From the NCBI GenBank assembly GCA_016194325.1, contig JACQBS010000108.1, positions 1 through 51,078 of the forward strand: a DNA stretch of 51,078 nt. The letters run 5' to 3'. A model generated the notes under the pieces. The model had not been told where the DNA came from. It did not search any database and saw only the letters and a list, made by a program, of their open reading frames with translations. The stretch comes from Nitrospinota bacterium. GTDB lineage: Bacteria; Nitrospinota; Nitrospinia; UBA9942. Below are positions 33,578 to 42,492 of the stretch, one piece after another; positions within the stretch are counted from its first letter, which is position 1; every line of letters begins with the position of its first letter. The translations under genes and the position numbers were made by a program.

Positions 33578-35014
33578 ATGGATGAGGATATGAATAAAAT
33601 TATTATAATAGATGATGATGAGTCTATCTGTAAGACATTGGAACTCCATCTAAAGAGAAACGGATACGATGTAAGTTTTGCACATACAGGTAGTGAGGGG
33701 GTAAAGATGGTAAGCGAGAAGGAACCCCAGATTGTCATACTTGATATAAGGCTTCCTGATACAGACGGGATTGAGGTTTTAAGGCAGCTTAAATCTATAG
33801 ACATGAATAAATATATAATTATGATTACAGCATTTCAGGATATGGAGACTACAATAAAGGCTATGCAGGAAGGGGCTTTTGAGTATATCCATAAGCCTAT
33901 AAGCATAGATGAATTGGACAGGGCGGTAGATAATGCAGTTAGGAGCCTTAAGATACTTACAGGAGAAAGGGAAGAGACCATAAAGATACCGAAGATGAAT
34001 GTTGGCGAGGGGAAGATAATAGGAAAGAGCAAGATTATGAAAGAGATATTCAAGACAATCGGTGTCGTCTCTCAGAGCAGGACGACTGTATTGATTGAGG
34101 GGGAGAGCGGGACAGGAAAGGAGTTAATAGCGAAGGCTATACATTTTAACAGTCCTTATAAGGGGTATCCGTTTATATCCATCAATTGTTCTGCCCTTGT
34201 AGAGACACTCCTTGAGAGCGAGCTTTTTGGTCATGAAAAGGGGGCTTTTACAGGGGCATTGTACCGCAAAGATGGAAAATTTACACTTGCCAATAACGGC
34301 ACACTTTTTATGGATGAGATTGGAGAGATGAGTTTAAATCTTCAGACAAAACTTCTAAGAGTCCTGCAGGAGAGGGAGTTTGAGAGGGTGGGGGGGAAGG
34401 AGAGGCTCAAGACAAATGTGAGGGTTATAACAGCCACGAATAAAAAACTTGATAATCTGGTGAAACAGGGAAAGTTCAGGGAAGACCTTTATTACAGGCT
34501 GAAGGTGGTAACTATTGATGTCCCCCCGTTGAGAGAGAGAAAGGAAGATATACCGCTGCTTGTGGAATATATGATTAACAAAGTGAATAATGACCTTAGT
34601 AGAAATGTGAGGAAAATATCAAATAAGGCACTTGAACTTTTAGTGAATAATCCGTGGATTGGAAATGTCAGGGAGCTTGAAAATGTAATTACAAGGGCTA
34701 TTCTTCTTTCAAGAGAGGATAGGCTCGGTGAAGAGCATTTTACCCTGTTTTTAAAGGGTGATGCAGTCAAACTGTCAGAACAAAAATTAGTTTTAGAGGC
34801 TAATGGAAGACGTGGATATGAAATAAGGGTTGATTCGTTGAATGATATTGAGAAGATACATATAGCGAAGGTGCTGAATTTTACAAACTGGCATAAGGGA
34901 AAGGCTTGTGAAATTCTTGGAATAACAAGGCCAAGATTGGAGAGGAAGATAAGAAAATACGATATTAAATCAGCGGAAAAAATATCAGAAAACATATTAG
35001 AAAAAATAACTTGA
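33578..35014 (+). CDS. NtrC-family sigma-54-dependent response regulator
   Basis: A 478-residue activator. Receiver (1-125) has acidic pocket IIDDDES and phospho-site D56; AAA+ domain (about 145-380) has Walker A GESGTGKE (175-182), sigma-54-contact loop GAFTGA (222-227), Walker B FMDEIGE and arginine-finger region REDLYYRLKVV. A C-terminal Fis-type HTH (WHKGKACEILGITRPRLERKIRKY) follows. It sits behind its own sigma-54 promoter and directly upstream of a sigma-54-promoted cytochrome gene, its likely target. The cognate kinase is not adjacent. Confidence 0.95.
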   Translation: MDEDMNKIIIIDDDESICKTLELHLKRNGYDVSFAHTGSEGVKMVSEKEPQIVILDIRLPDTDGIEVLRQLKSIDMNKYIIMITAFQDMETTIKAMQEGAFEYIHKPISIDELDRAVDNAVRSLKILTGEREETIKIPKMNVGEGKIIGKSKIMKEIFKTIGVVSQSRTTVLIEGESGTGKELIAKAIHFNSPYKGYPFISINCSALVETLLESELFGHEKGAFTGALYRKDGKFTLANNGTLFMDEIGEMSLNLQTKLLRVLQEREFERVGGKERLKTNVRVITATNKKLDNLVKQGKFREDLYYRLKVVTIDVPPLRERKEDIPLLVEYMINKVNNDLSRNVRKISNKALELLVNNPWIGNVRELENVITRAILLSREDRLGEEHFTLFLKGDAVKLSEQKLVLEANGRRGYEIRVDSLNDIEKIHIAKVLNFTNWHKGKACEILGITRPRLERKIRKYDIKSAEKISENILEKIT

Positions 35015-35127
35015 CTTTTATTTTGAGTCTGTATAGTATTACCACTCATTGGCAGGGTTAGAAAATTTTGGTAATAACCAAATTTTTAAAGGTTAAGTAG
35101 ATTTAAAGTGGCATCAAAATATTAAAC

Positions 35128-35145
35128 ATTTCGTTTAAATGAAAT
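35128..35145. promoter_or_regulatory. palindrome, possible activator site upstream of the cytochrome gene
   Basis: ATTTCGTTTAAATGAAAT, a near-perfect 18-nt palindrome centred about 140 nt upstream of the predicted start of the sigma-54 promoter at 35252. Confidence 0.35.
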
Positions 35146-35251
35146 ATAGCATATAAATAAAATGTTCAAATAAAAAGATACCCTGTTGCTCTGAAATAAG
35201 TATATGGTTGATTTTTCAAATAGAAAAATGGCTTTATAATAGTAAGTGTTG

Positions 35252-35267
35252 TGGTATAGGGATTGCA
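35252..35267 (+). promoter_or_regulatory. sigma-54 (RpoN) promoter of the 35.4-kb cytochrome gene
   Basis: TGGTATA-GGGA-TTGCA has the GG-N10-GC spacing and matches the -24/-12 consensus. It shares TGGTAT with the promoter at 33538. The predicted leader to the ATG at 35418 is about 140 nt. The remainder of the 35015-35417 gap is AT-rich with no word repeats. Confidence 0.72.
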
Positions 35268-35325
35268 GTTATTCTTTTTGTTAAATTATACAATAATAAG
35301 GTTGTCATACTAAAAATTCAAATTA

Positions 35326-35352
35326 GAAAGGAGGTGAATGTTGGTTAGTTAG
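35326..35352 (+). promoter_or_regulatory. leader mini-ORF with strong ribosome site
   Basis: GAAAGGAGGTGAATG starts a four-codon frame (MLVS, stop TAG). It is the same 15-nt string as before the cytochrome at 22652. It lies 66 nt ahead of the cytochrome start. Confidence 0.35.
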
Positions 35353-35417
35353 TTGTTAAATGAGGATGTTTTAGTTAATTAGGTTGGGGGAAATTATTTG
35401 AGAGGAGGATAAAAAAT

Positions 35418-36515
35418 ATGGGTAAAGGGAAATGGATAGTGTTGTTAATAGCAATTTTTACAATCAGCGTCTCTGTGGAAACTTCTATCTCTACAAAGGC
35501 ATTTGCAGCAAAGATATCTAAGGAAGAGTTGGAAAAGGCTAAGAAAGAGGGAGATACGGCAGACCTGGAGAAGGCAAGAGAGGGCTATGGTAGAGAGGCT
35601 GCTGAAGGTAATGTGGAGTCTCAGGAGTATAAAACTGGTGTAAAGGGTTCTGGTAAGTCTGCTTATGGTGTTGTTGGTTTTGATTATCTTACTGGTATTG
35701 GAAAGCAGGGGTCAACTGTTGAAGGAACAGAACAGGCAAAGAATAATCCATTGGTAAAACAGATTAATGAAAGATGGGCAACTAAATGGAAGGCAAAGGG
35801 TGCAGGGGATAGTAAGTCCGGCTGGGCAAAAGAGACAGGTGTTACAGAGGCATGGAATAGGAAGTTTGAGGGAGCATCAAAATTGGGTGGTGATTATAAC
35901 GCATGGGTAAATCAGTGGAATTCACCAACAAGACCAGAGACTGCAACAGGAGAGACACTTGTAATAGGTGCTGACCCTTCACAGGGTGCGCATTGGTTCA
36001 GCTTCTATTGTGTGCATTGTCATGGCTGGAATGGGAAGGGTGATGGGCCTACAGCAGCAGTATTAGACCCAAGGCCAAGAAATCAGACAAATGGAAAATA
36101 CATGGACCATATCAGCAACCTTGAGCTTTTTGCAGTTATAAAAGGCGGAGGCCCTGCAAGGAATCTTTCAGAGGCAATGCCTGCATGGGGAAATGTTATA
36201 CAGGATCAGGATATCTGGAATGTAGTTGCGTTCCTACGTGCCATTGCAAAACCTGGATTTGATGCAAAATCTGAAGAAGGTAAGGTTACTGCAGCTAATG
36301 CCAAAGACAGTGCAGAATTTAAAGACCTGAATGAACAGCTTGAGCTTGAAGGTTTTATGGGTGGAAGAGGCTCTGGAATGACTGGCGGATTTGATTCTCC
36401 TGGTGGGGGCAGGGCAGCGAGTAAGCTCGTAGGTGTAAAGACAAAGAGCAGTGCAAAGGATGCCTCAGCGGCAACCGGAGACGATGAGTTAGAGCATAGA
36501 ACATCAGTGAAGTAA
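35418..36515 (+). CDS. large secreted monoheme cytochrome c, sigma-54 controlled
   Basis: A 365-residue protein: signal peptide (1-31, cut near AFAA), a charged Lys/Glu/Gly-rich region with repeated Trp (35-180), class I heme site C198-V-H-C-H202 in FYCVHCHGWNGKGDG with distal Met in EAMPAWGN, and a Gly/Ser/Lys-rich tail (320-365). The 170-residue N-terminal part has no family I know. GAGGAGG precedes the ATG. The dedicated sigma-54 promoter and strong terminator suggest a regulated, abundant electron carrier. Confidence 0.85.
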   Translation: MGKGKWIVLLIAIFTISVSVETSISTKAFAAKISKEELEKAKKEGDTADLEKAREGYGREAAEGNVESQEYKTGVKGSGKSAYGVVGFDYLTGIGKQGSTVEGTEQAKNNPLVKQINERWATKWKAKGAGDSKSGWAKETGVTEAWNRKFEGASKLGGDYNAWVNQWNSPTRPETATGETLVIGADPSQGAHWFSFYCVHCHGWNGKGDGPTAAVLDPRPRNQTNGKYMDHISNLELFAVIKGGGPARNLSEAMPAWGNVIQDQDIWNVVAFLRAIAKPGFDAKSEEGKVTAANAKDSAEFKDLNEQLELEGFMGGRGSGMTGGFDSPGGGRAASKLVGVKTKSSAKDASAATGDDELEHRTSVK

Positions 36516-36536
36516 TAAGTTTGGATTAAATAAAGT

Positions 36537-36584
36537 AACGACCACCTGAATGCATAAAAAAGTTCAGGTGGTCGTTCTTTTTTT
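36537..36584 (+). terminator. rho-independent terminator after the sigma-54 cytochrome gene
   Basis: Perfect 14-bp stem aacgaccacctgaa / ttcaggtggtcgtt with a 12-nt loop and T-rich tail (36577-36584). Confidence 0.92.
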
Positions 36585-36595
36585 GTTTGTATCTA

Positions 36596-36624
36596 TTGAC
36601 ATAAATTAAGAATATATATTATAG
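36596..36624 (+). promoter_or_regulatory. putative sigma-70 promoter of the ABC/Gld-like operon
   Basis: TTGACA (36596-36601), 17 nt, TTATAG (36619-36624), right after the terminator and ahead of the nested repeat and ABC ATPase gene. Confidence 0.45.
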
Positions 36625-36678
36625 TGAATTAAATACCCAATTTATGGGTATTTTTTATTTTAGGAAATTATAAAAATT

Positions 36679-36893
36679 TGCCACAGAGTTCACAGAGAAC
36701 ACAGAGGAAAACAATAAGGGGAAATGGGAATGAGGGAAAAATAACTAATTTTACAGGGATGCACAGGATGTTCAGGAGTTATATTTATCCTGTTTATCTT
36801 GTATATCCCTGTTTGAATTCTTCTCCTTTTCTCCTTAATCTTTTTTATTTTTGTCTTTCTCTGTGACCTCTGTGTCCTCTGTGGCTTATCAGG
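36679..36893. repeat. nested palindromic word repeats (cacagag outer, acaggat inner)
   Basis: The outer arm gccacagagttcacagagaa is matched by tctgtgtcctctgtggc; a middle ggggaaatggg block is matched by ttctccttttctcc; the inner part is acagggatgcacaggatg against tcctgtttatcttgtat. It resembles the hairpin at 81-245 and lies in the transcribed leader of the ABC gene. Confidence 0.85.
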
Positions 36894-36906
36894 TCTTTGT
36901 TCTTAT

Positions 36907-37851
36907 ATGATAGAAGTAGAAAATCTTACAAAAAAATATGGCAATGCGAGGGGAATTAATGATGTCACCTTTACTGTAGAGAAAGGTGAAATCCTCGGAT
37001 TCCTTGGTCCTAATGGCGCCGGTAAGACAACCACCATGAGGATTATTACCTGCTTTATGCCTGCCACAAGCGGAAAGGCAAGGGTTGCGGGTTTTGATGT
37101 CTTTGAGGATTCCCTTGAGGTCAGAAAAAGAATCGGTTATCTTCCTGAGAGTGTCCCCCTTTACACCGACATGCAGGTGCCTGTTTATCTTGAGTTTGTG
37201 GGAGGACTTAAGGGTGTTGACAGGAGGGAAATAAAAAGCAGGGTAGGACAGGTAATGGATGACTGCGGATTAAATGGAGTGGCAAAGAAATTTATTGGCG
37301 AGCTTTCCAAGGGTTACAGACAGAGGGTTGGATTGGCACAGGCACTTATAAATGATCCGGAGGTTCTGATTCTTGATGAGCCGACTATTGGATTGGACCC
37401 AAAGCAGATTATAGAAATCAGGAGTCTTATAAAGGGACTTGGCGGCAGAAGAACTGTCATATTAAGCACACATATACTGCCTGAAGTTAGTATGACCTGT
37501 CAGAGGGTCATAATAATAAATGAAGGAAGGTTGGTAGCAGTAGATACACCACAAAATCTTACTGCCCAGCTTCAGAGGTCACAGCAGTTTATAGTTAGGA
37601 TTGGCGGTCCGGAAAAAGAGGTCTTATCGGAGGTAGGAAAAATAAATACTGTATCAAAGGTTGCAGTTAAAGAGAGCGGGGCAGACGGGATTAATTCCTA
37701 TATGGTGGAATTTAAGAAGGATTCGGATGGCGGTAAAGATATACCGCCTGTTATTGTCAGAAAAAATTGGGCATTATATGAGATGCGTCCTATAGGGATG
37801 AGTCTTGAGGATATATTTATTAAACTTGTAACAGAGGAAAAAATACATTAG
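36907..37851 (+). CDS. GldA-like ABC transporter ATPase
   Basis: A 314-residue ATPase: Walker A GPNGAGKTT, signature LSKGYRQRVGLAQAL, Walker B VLILDEPTIGLD, switch His in STHILPE, and an ABC-2-type C-terminal extension (residues 220-314). With the next two genes it forms the GldA-GldF-GldG arrangement. GldA/F/G was described in gliding Bacteroidetes, but the same trio is common in other phyla where its cargo is unknown. Confidence 0.92.
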   Translation: MIEVENLTKKYGNARGINDVTFTVEKGEILGFLGPNGAGKTTTMRIITCFMPATSGKARVAGFDVFEDSLEVRKRIGYLPESVPLYTDMQVPVYLEFVGGLKGVDRREIKSRVGQVMDDCGLNGVAKKFIGELSKGYRQRVGLAQALINDPEVLILDEPTIGLDPKQIIEIRSLIKGLGGRRTVILSTHILPEVSMTCQRVIIINEGRLVAVDTPQNLTAQLQRSQQFIVRIGGPEKEVLSEVGKINTVSKVAVKESGADGINSYMVEFKKDSDGGKDIPPVIVRKNWALYEMRPIGMSLEDIFIKLVTEEKIH

Positions 37852-37858
37852 AATTTTA

Positions 37859-37939
37859 GCCACGAATTTGCACGAATAAACACGAAGTATAATAATATTC
37901 TTATAAAATTTGTGTAAATTCGTGTCCATTCGTGGCTAG
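37859..37939. repeat. palindromic word repeat (gccacgaat family)
   Basis: Arm agccacgaatttgcacgaat is mirrored by gtgtaaattcgtgtccattcgtggct between ABC ATPase and permease genes, the same place in the operon logic as 24360-24441. Confidence 0.85.
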
Positions 37940-37955
37940 TTAATTATCTTAAAAG

Positions 37956-38738
37956 ATGAAAAATTTTTTTCTTATATTTCAAAAAGAACTCAGGTCTTAT
38001 TTTAATTCACCAATCGCCTTTGTCGTTATCACCATATTTCTTATAATCTCAGGGTATTTTTTCTACAACATATTTGCCACCTTCAGCACTATAAGTTTTC
38101 AGGCGATGACTAACGCCATATTAGCCCGCCAGTATGGCCAGTTGAATATAACGGAAATGGTTGTCAGGCCCTTTTTTGCAAATATAAGCCTCTTCATGCT
38201 CATAATGCTGCCAATGCTTACAATGAGGATATTTTCCGAAGAGAAGAAGAGCGGAACGATAGAACTCCTGCTGACATACCCTGTAAAAGACTCTGAGGTT
38301 ATACTCGGTAAATTTGCCGGCTGCATGGGGATATTTACTATAATGATTCTCCTCACCCTGCCATGTATATTTCTCATAGAATTGTTTGGCGAGCCTGAGC
38401 TGGGTGTTGTTGTAAGCGGATATGTGGGACTATTCTGTATGGGGGCAGCCTTTATTTCCCTGGGAATATTTGCATCCTCCGTCACAGAGAATCAGATTGT
38501 TGCTGCTGTTGTATCATTTGGTTTCCTGCTTATATTTTTCATGATGGGCTATTCAGCGGGTTTTGCCAGCGAATCTATAGGAGATGTTTTGAAATATCTG
38601 TCTTTCATGCCTCATATGTATAATAGTTTTGCAAAAGGAGTTCTTGACACAGAAGACATCATGTATTATATGCTATTCACCCTCTTTTGTATTTTCTTAA
38701 ACATGCGTTCATTAGAATCAAAAAGGTGGAGAGGATAA
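37956..38738 (+). CDS. GldF-like ABC-2 permease
   Basis: A 260-residue membrane protein with six helices, starting MKNFFLIFQKELRSYFNSPIA, the ABC-2 entry motif. MLTMRIFSEEKKSGTIELLLTYPV is the conserved cytoplasmic segment of this family. It partners the upstream ATPase and the downstream GldG-like protein. No ribosome site is evident because a repeat hairpin abuts the start. Confidence 0.9.
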   Translation: MKNFFLIFQKELRSYFNSPIAFVVITIFLIISGYFFYNIFATFSTISFQAMTNAILARQYGQLNITEMVVRPFFANISLFMLIMLPMLTMRIFSEEKKSGTIELLLTYPVKDSEVILGKFAGCMGIFTIMILLTLPCIFLIELFGEPELGVVVSGYVGLFCMGAAFISLGIFASSVTENQIVAAVVSFGFLLIFFMMGYSAGFASESIGDVLKYLSFMPHMYNSFAKGVLDTEDIMYYMLFTLFCIFLNMRSLESKRWRG

Positions 38739-38740
38739 AA

Positions 38741-38808
38741 AGTGTCAGAGTATCAGAGTGTCAGAGTATCAAAGTCTATGACACTATGACACTATGACAC
38801 TATGACAC
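38741..38808. repeat. palindromic word repeat (gtgtcagag/gacactat) touching a start codon
   Basis: Arm agtgtcagagtatcagagtg is matched by tandem ctatgacactatgacactat. The last atgacact unit runs into the ATG (38810) of the GldG-like gene. Confidence 0.85.
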
Positions 38809-38809
38809 T

Positions 38810-40399
38810 ATGAAAACTATTACTTATATACTCGGTATTTTAGGTTTTGTACTGGTTTTTGCCGGTGGTATCATATATGCCATTCAGTCAATCCTTAGCA
38901 TTACTGCTGCTATTTTTCTATGGGTGGGGCTTCTGCTCATCCTATTTTTCCTCTATGTAAACTTTTCTGATATAAGAGACTTGCTGTTAAAGAAGTCAAC
39001 ACGCTACGGGGCAAATATGGCTGTTGTTATAGTAATATTTTTGGCTGTGGTTGTCCTCCTTGGCTTTATGTCAGTTAATCACAAGAGAAGGGTTGACCTT
39101 ACAAAGACCGGCCGTTATACCCTGTCAGAACAGACAATAAAGATTTTAAAATCCCTTAAAAAAGATGTGAAGGTAGTGGCATTTTATAGAACTGAGGAAG
39201 AGACCTATCATGCCATGCTCAGGCAGAATGCAGAGGACCTGCTTCAGGAGTATTCATATCATACACCTAAATTTACATATAAATTTATAGACCCTGACAG
39301 GAGTCCTGGCCTCGCAACTAAATATGGTGTATCTGAATATCGTATAATGCTTCTTATGTCAGGCGGTAAACAGGAGAAGATAGGATTTGAGAGTGAGGAG
39401 AAGGTTACAAATGCCCTTATCAAGGTAACAAGGGATGAGGTAAAGACAATATATTTCGTAAAAGGTCATGGGGAAAATGATGTCTCAAGTATTCAGAAGC
39501 TTGGCTATAAGGCGGCAAAGGATGCTATAGAAAAGGAGAATTATCTCGTAAAGGAACTGCTCCTTATGAATGAGGAGAGGGTGCCGGCGGATGCGTCAGT
39601 TGTCATAGTATCGGGACCGAAGAGAGATTTTTTACAGGATGAGTTGGACAAACTAAAAAAATATGTAGAAAATGGCGGGAGCCTCTTTGCCATGGTTGAC
39701 CCCGGGCATCCGCTTACAATAAAAAACTTCCTTGAAGGATATGGATTTAAGGTGGGCGACGATGTAATCTTTGATACTCAGAGCCGCGTGTATGGTGCTA
39801 ATGAATTAACCCCTGTTGTATATCAATATGACAAAGACCATCCATTGACATCAGAATTTAATCTTGCAACATATTTTTATCTCGCAAATACTGTGGATAT
39901 TGAGAAGGATAAGAAAAAAGGGCAATATCAGCTTGCCATGACAGGTCCGAACAGCTGGGCTGAAAAGGACCTGAAAAAGTGGAGTGAGACCGGTGAGGCA
40001 TCCTTTGATGAAGGTAAGGAGAAGAGGGGTCCTCTATCCATTGCTGCTGTAAAGACCATCCCTGTTAAGGGTGCTACAGAGCCTGGAGTTGAGAAGAGCG
40101 GTCTGCTTAAGGAGGGAAGATTTAAATTCGGCAAAATCATCGCTTTTGGTGATTCTGATTTTGCAAACAATACAAATATTAACCTTGCCGGAAATGGAGA
40201 GCTTTTTTTAAACACTATTGGATGGCTTGCCGAAGAGGCTGACCTTATTTCCATAAGAAAAAGGGATGCCAAAAACACACCTGTAACCCTCACAGTTGCA
40301 CAGGGAAGGGCAATTTTCTGGATACCTGTAATTGTGATACCTTCTTTAGTGCTTATCTCAGGCATTGGTATATACAGCAGAAGAAGATGGATGAGATAA
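38810..40399 (+). CDS. GldG-like ABC transporter auxiliary protein
   Basis: A 529-residue protein with two N-terminal helices and a third near 68-88, a large extracytoplasmic domain related to GldG/DUF7088-ABC_transp_aux (RRVDLTKTGRYTLSEQTIKILKSL; FVKGHGENDVSS; VVIVSGPKRDFLQDELDKLKKYVENGGSLFAMVDPG) and a C-terminal helix. The start ATG is at the edge of a gacactat repeat with no ribosome site. It works with the ATPase and permease; cargo unknown. Confidence 0.9.
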   Translation: MKTITYILGILGFVLVFAGGIIYAIQSILSITAAIFLWVGLLLILFFLYVNFSDIRDLLLKKSTRYGANMAVVIVIFLAVVVLLGFMSVNHKRRVDLTKTGRYTLSEQTIKILKSLKKDVKVVAFYRTEEETYHAMLRQNAEDLLQEYSYHTPKFTYKFIDPDRSPGLATKYGVSEYRIMLLMSGGKQEKIGFESEEKVTNALIKVTRDEVKTIYFVKGHGENDVSSIQKLGYKAAKDAIEKENYLVKELLLMNEERVPADASVVIVSGPKRDFLQDELDKLKKYVENGGSLFAMVDPGHPLTIKNFLEGYGFKVGDDVIFDTQSRVYGANELTPVVYQYDKDHPLTSEFNLATYFYLANTVDIEKDKKKGQYQLAMTGPNSWAEKDLKKWSETGEASFDEGKEKRGPLSIAAVKTIPVKGATEPGVEKSGLLKEGRFKFGKIIAFGDSDFANNTNINLAGNGELFLNTIGWLAEEADLISIRKRDAKNTPVTLTVAQGRAIFWIPVIVIPSLVLISGIGIYSRRRWMR

Positions 40400-40403
40400 T
40401 AAA

Positions 40404-40438
40404 AATTTCAAATTTCAAATCTCAAATTTCAAATTAAA
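40404..40438. repeat. aaatttc word repeat
   Basis: Tandem atttcaaatttcaaatctca words in the 43-nt gap. The right edge provides the AAAGG before the next start. Confidence 0.7.
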
Positions 40439-40442
40439 GGTA

Positions 40443-41825
40443 ATGAAGTATTTCAAAAAGACATTTCTCTGGATAATAATATTGGCTGGACTGGCGGGAT
40501 ATTTCTATCTTGATGTAGAGACGACAAAGAAAAAGGAGATAGAAAAAGAAGAGGCAACGAGGCTCCTTCCATTTAAACCTTTAGATGTTTTGGAATTGGA
40601 ATTGAAGAAGGGGGATGGGGTTATAGTCGTCCAGAGGTGGGAGGACGGCTGGCGAATAGAAAAGCCTATTAAGGCGAAGGCTGACAGCAAGGCGGTTGAA
40701 AAGGCATTAGGCTATATAACCCAGTCAAAGAATGATGCAGAATATGTGATGGATGAAAATCCGACACAGGAAAGGCTTGCTGAATTTGGCCTTATAAAAC
40801 CTCAACTGGAGGTTACTTTAAGGGTTGGCAAGGAGTTGACTCCCTATACGCTTATATTTGGCGAGAGGGCGCCTACAAAAGGGGTTGCCTTTGCAATATT
40901 GAAAGGAAGCCCGAAGGTCTATAGGGTATTGGCGGATGCAAGGGCAGAGGCAGACCAGAGCCTGTATTACTTCAGGGACAAGACAATATTTAAGACTGAG
41001 CCTAATATGGTTGACAAGGTGGAGATATTAAAAGATAATAAAAAAATTAAATGTGAACTCCCCATGGAAGGCAAATGGAATATCATATCGCCGATAAAGG
41101 GAAGGGCGGATATGATTAAAATCATAGAAATAGTTTCAAAATTCAAGGATAGTGAGATAAAAGAGTTCATAGATGAAGAACCAAAAGATTTAAAGGCATA
41201 CGGTTTGTATCCTGTTAAAACAAAGCTGTCAATCTGGCTAAGCGGAGATGAATCGCCCACAGAGACGGTATTTATAGGTGATAGGGATAAAAAGAAGAGG
41301 GGTTATTTTGCTAAGCTGGAGAAGAAGGACAATGTATTTCTCATAGAAGAGAATATGGTTGACCTTCTGCCGGTGGATGCAGAAGAATTAAGGGAAAGAA
41401 GCATACTGTTCTTTGAGGAAGAGAAGGTAAATAAAATAGAGGTCAAATATCCCGACAGAGAAATTGTTGTAGCAAAGACCCCGGAATTTGAATGGAAGAC
41501 ATTGAAGCCAAGGGAATCGGAATTTGATTTTAATATTGTTAAGGAGTTTTTGAAGAATATAAGGGAATTTAAAATAAAGGAGTTTGTATCAGAGGGGCAT
41601 GAGGGATTAAAGACATACGGGCTTGATAAACCTGCTATAAAACTTTTGATATGGGAAGAGGGGAATAAAATACCGCATGAATTAAATATAGGGAGTATAA
41701 GCGGTAAAGGAGATGGGATATATGTATGGACAGGTGAGCAGGATAGCGTTGTTCTTATAGATGAGAAGATAAAGGGGGTGATAAACGAAAATTTTAAATC
41801 TCAAATCTCGGGGCACCCACGATAG
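40443..41825 (+). CDS. DUF4340-domain protein
   Basis: A 460-residue exported protein with one N-terminal helix (5-22), then repeated beta-rich units of the DUF4340 type (GWRIEKPIKAKADSKAVEKAL; GKWNIISPIKGRADMIKIIEIV; EWKTLKPRESEFDFNIVKEFL), each followed by an FGL/YGL-x-KP turn (AEFGLIKPQLEVTL, KAYGLYPVKTKLSIWL, KTYGLDKPAIKLLIW). DUF4340 genes regularly follow GldG-like genes. The final residues NFKSQISGHPR are encoded by an aaatctc repeat plus a cccac palindrome. Confidence 0.87.
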   Translation: MKYFKKTFLWIIILAGLAGYFYLDVETTKKKEIEKEEATRLLPFKPLDVLELELKKGDGVIVVQRWEDGWRIEKPIKAKADSKAVEKALGYITQSKNDAEYVMDENPTQERLAEFGLIKPQLEVTLRVGKELTPYTLIFGERAPTKGVAFAILKGSPKVYRVLADARAEADQSLYYFRDKTIFKTEPNMVDKVEILKDNKKIKCELPMEGKWNIISPIKGRADMIKIIEIVSKFKDSEIKEFIDEEPKDLKAYGLYPVKTKLSIWLSGDESPTETVFIGDRDKKKRGYFAKLEKKDNVFLIEENMVDLLPVDAEELRERSILFFEEEKVNKIEVKYPDREIVVAKTPEFEWKTLKPRESEFDFNIVKEFLKNIREFKIKEFVSEGHEGLKTYGLDKPAIKLLIWEEGNKIPHELNIGSISGKGDGIYVWTGEQDSVVLIDEKIKGVINENFKSQISGHPR

Positions 41826-41842
41826 TGGGTCGTCAAATTTAA
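41795..41842. repeat. word repeat with embedded 26-nt palindromic unit
   Basis: aaatctcaaatct is followed by a unit at 41808-41833 centred on cacccacgatagtgggt, then caaatttaaa. The same 26 nt occur at 46683-46708. It covers the DUF4340 stop codon. Confidence 0.85.
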
Positions 41843-41856
41843 AGAGGGGAGCTAAA

Positions 41857-42492
41857 ATGGAAAATAAAAAATTTTTTAGGATATTGGCAGTACTTTTTTT
41901 GGCATTAGTATTTTCAGGAATAAACAGCATATCAACTGCAGAGGAGGCAGGCATTGGAGAAAAGTTTATAGATGCCTTTGAATCAAATAATGAGCCAGAG
42001 ATGAATGCAATAGTAAAGAACAATAAAGACGATATACCCGGAGAGGTGAAGGCATTGGTTGAATATGCCATGTCAGCTGGGGCAGAGCCAGACAAAAGAA
42101 ACTATTTTTTTAATATAGCCGGGATTATGGCAACTGTATATGATAAGGAGTTTAAAGATGACAGGCTGCAAAAATTTGTTATTGCTAATATAAATTCCTT
42201 GCAGAAGAAGGCGGAAAAGAAGACAGAAAAAAAGGGAGCTTCTTCTGATAAAATAAAAGAAGAACTTGTTAATCTCGGTAAGGGTGACTGGATAGTGACA
42301 ACATTTAAGGCTGATGATGTAAATGATATAAAGATAGAGATAGGTTTTAAGGAGACAGGTGTTGCCAAGAATGTCTCTTTTGGAGATAGCAAGAAGGCTA
42401 AGGAGATTGTATTAAAACATATACCAAATGCAAAGGGGAAGATTGAATGGATAAGCGGTGGTATGGCAATGAAGGCGGTGCTTCTTGAATAA
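41857..42492 (+). CDS. exported helical protein of unknown function
   Basis: A 211-residue protein: signal peptide (1-28, ending STAEE), helical body with charged segments, Lys/Glu-rich linker (QKKAEKKTEKKGASS, about 113-128), then a C-terminal alpha/beta segment (WIVTTFKADDVNDIKIEIGFKETGV). I recognise no family. GAGGGGAG precedes the ATG. It lies between DUF4340 and a cytochrome gene in the Gld-like operon and overlaps the latter by 8 nt. Confidence 0.75.
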   Translation: MENKKFFRILAVLFLALVFSGINSISTAEEAGIGEKFIDAFESNNEPEMNAIVKNNKDDIPGEVKALVEYAMSAGAEPDKRNYFFNIAGIMATVYDKEFKDDRLQKFVIANINSLQKKAEKKTEKKGASSDKIKEELVNLGKGDWIVTTFKADDVNDIKIEIGFKETGVAKNVSFGDSKKAKEIVLKHIPNAKGKIEWISGGMAMKAVLLE

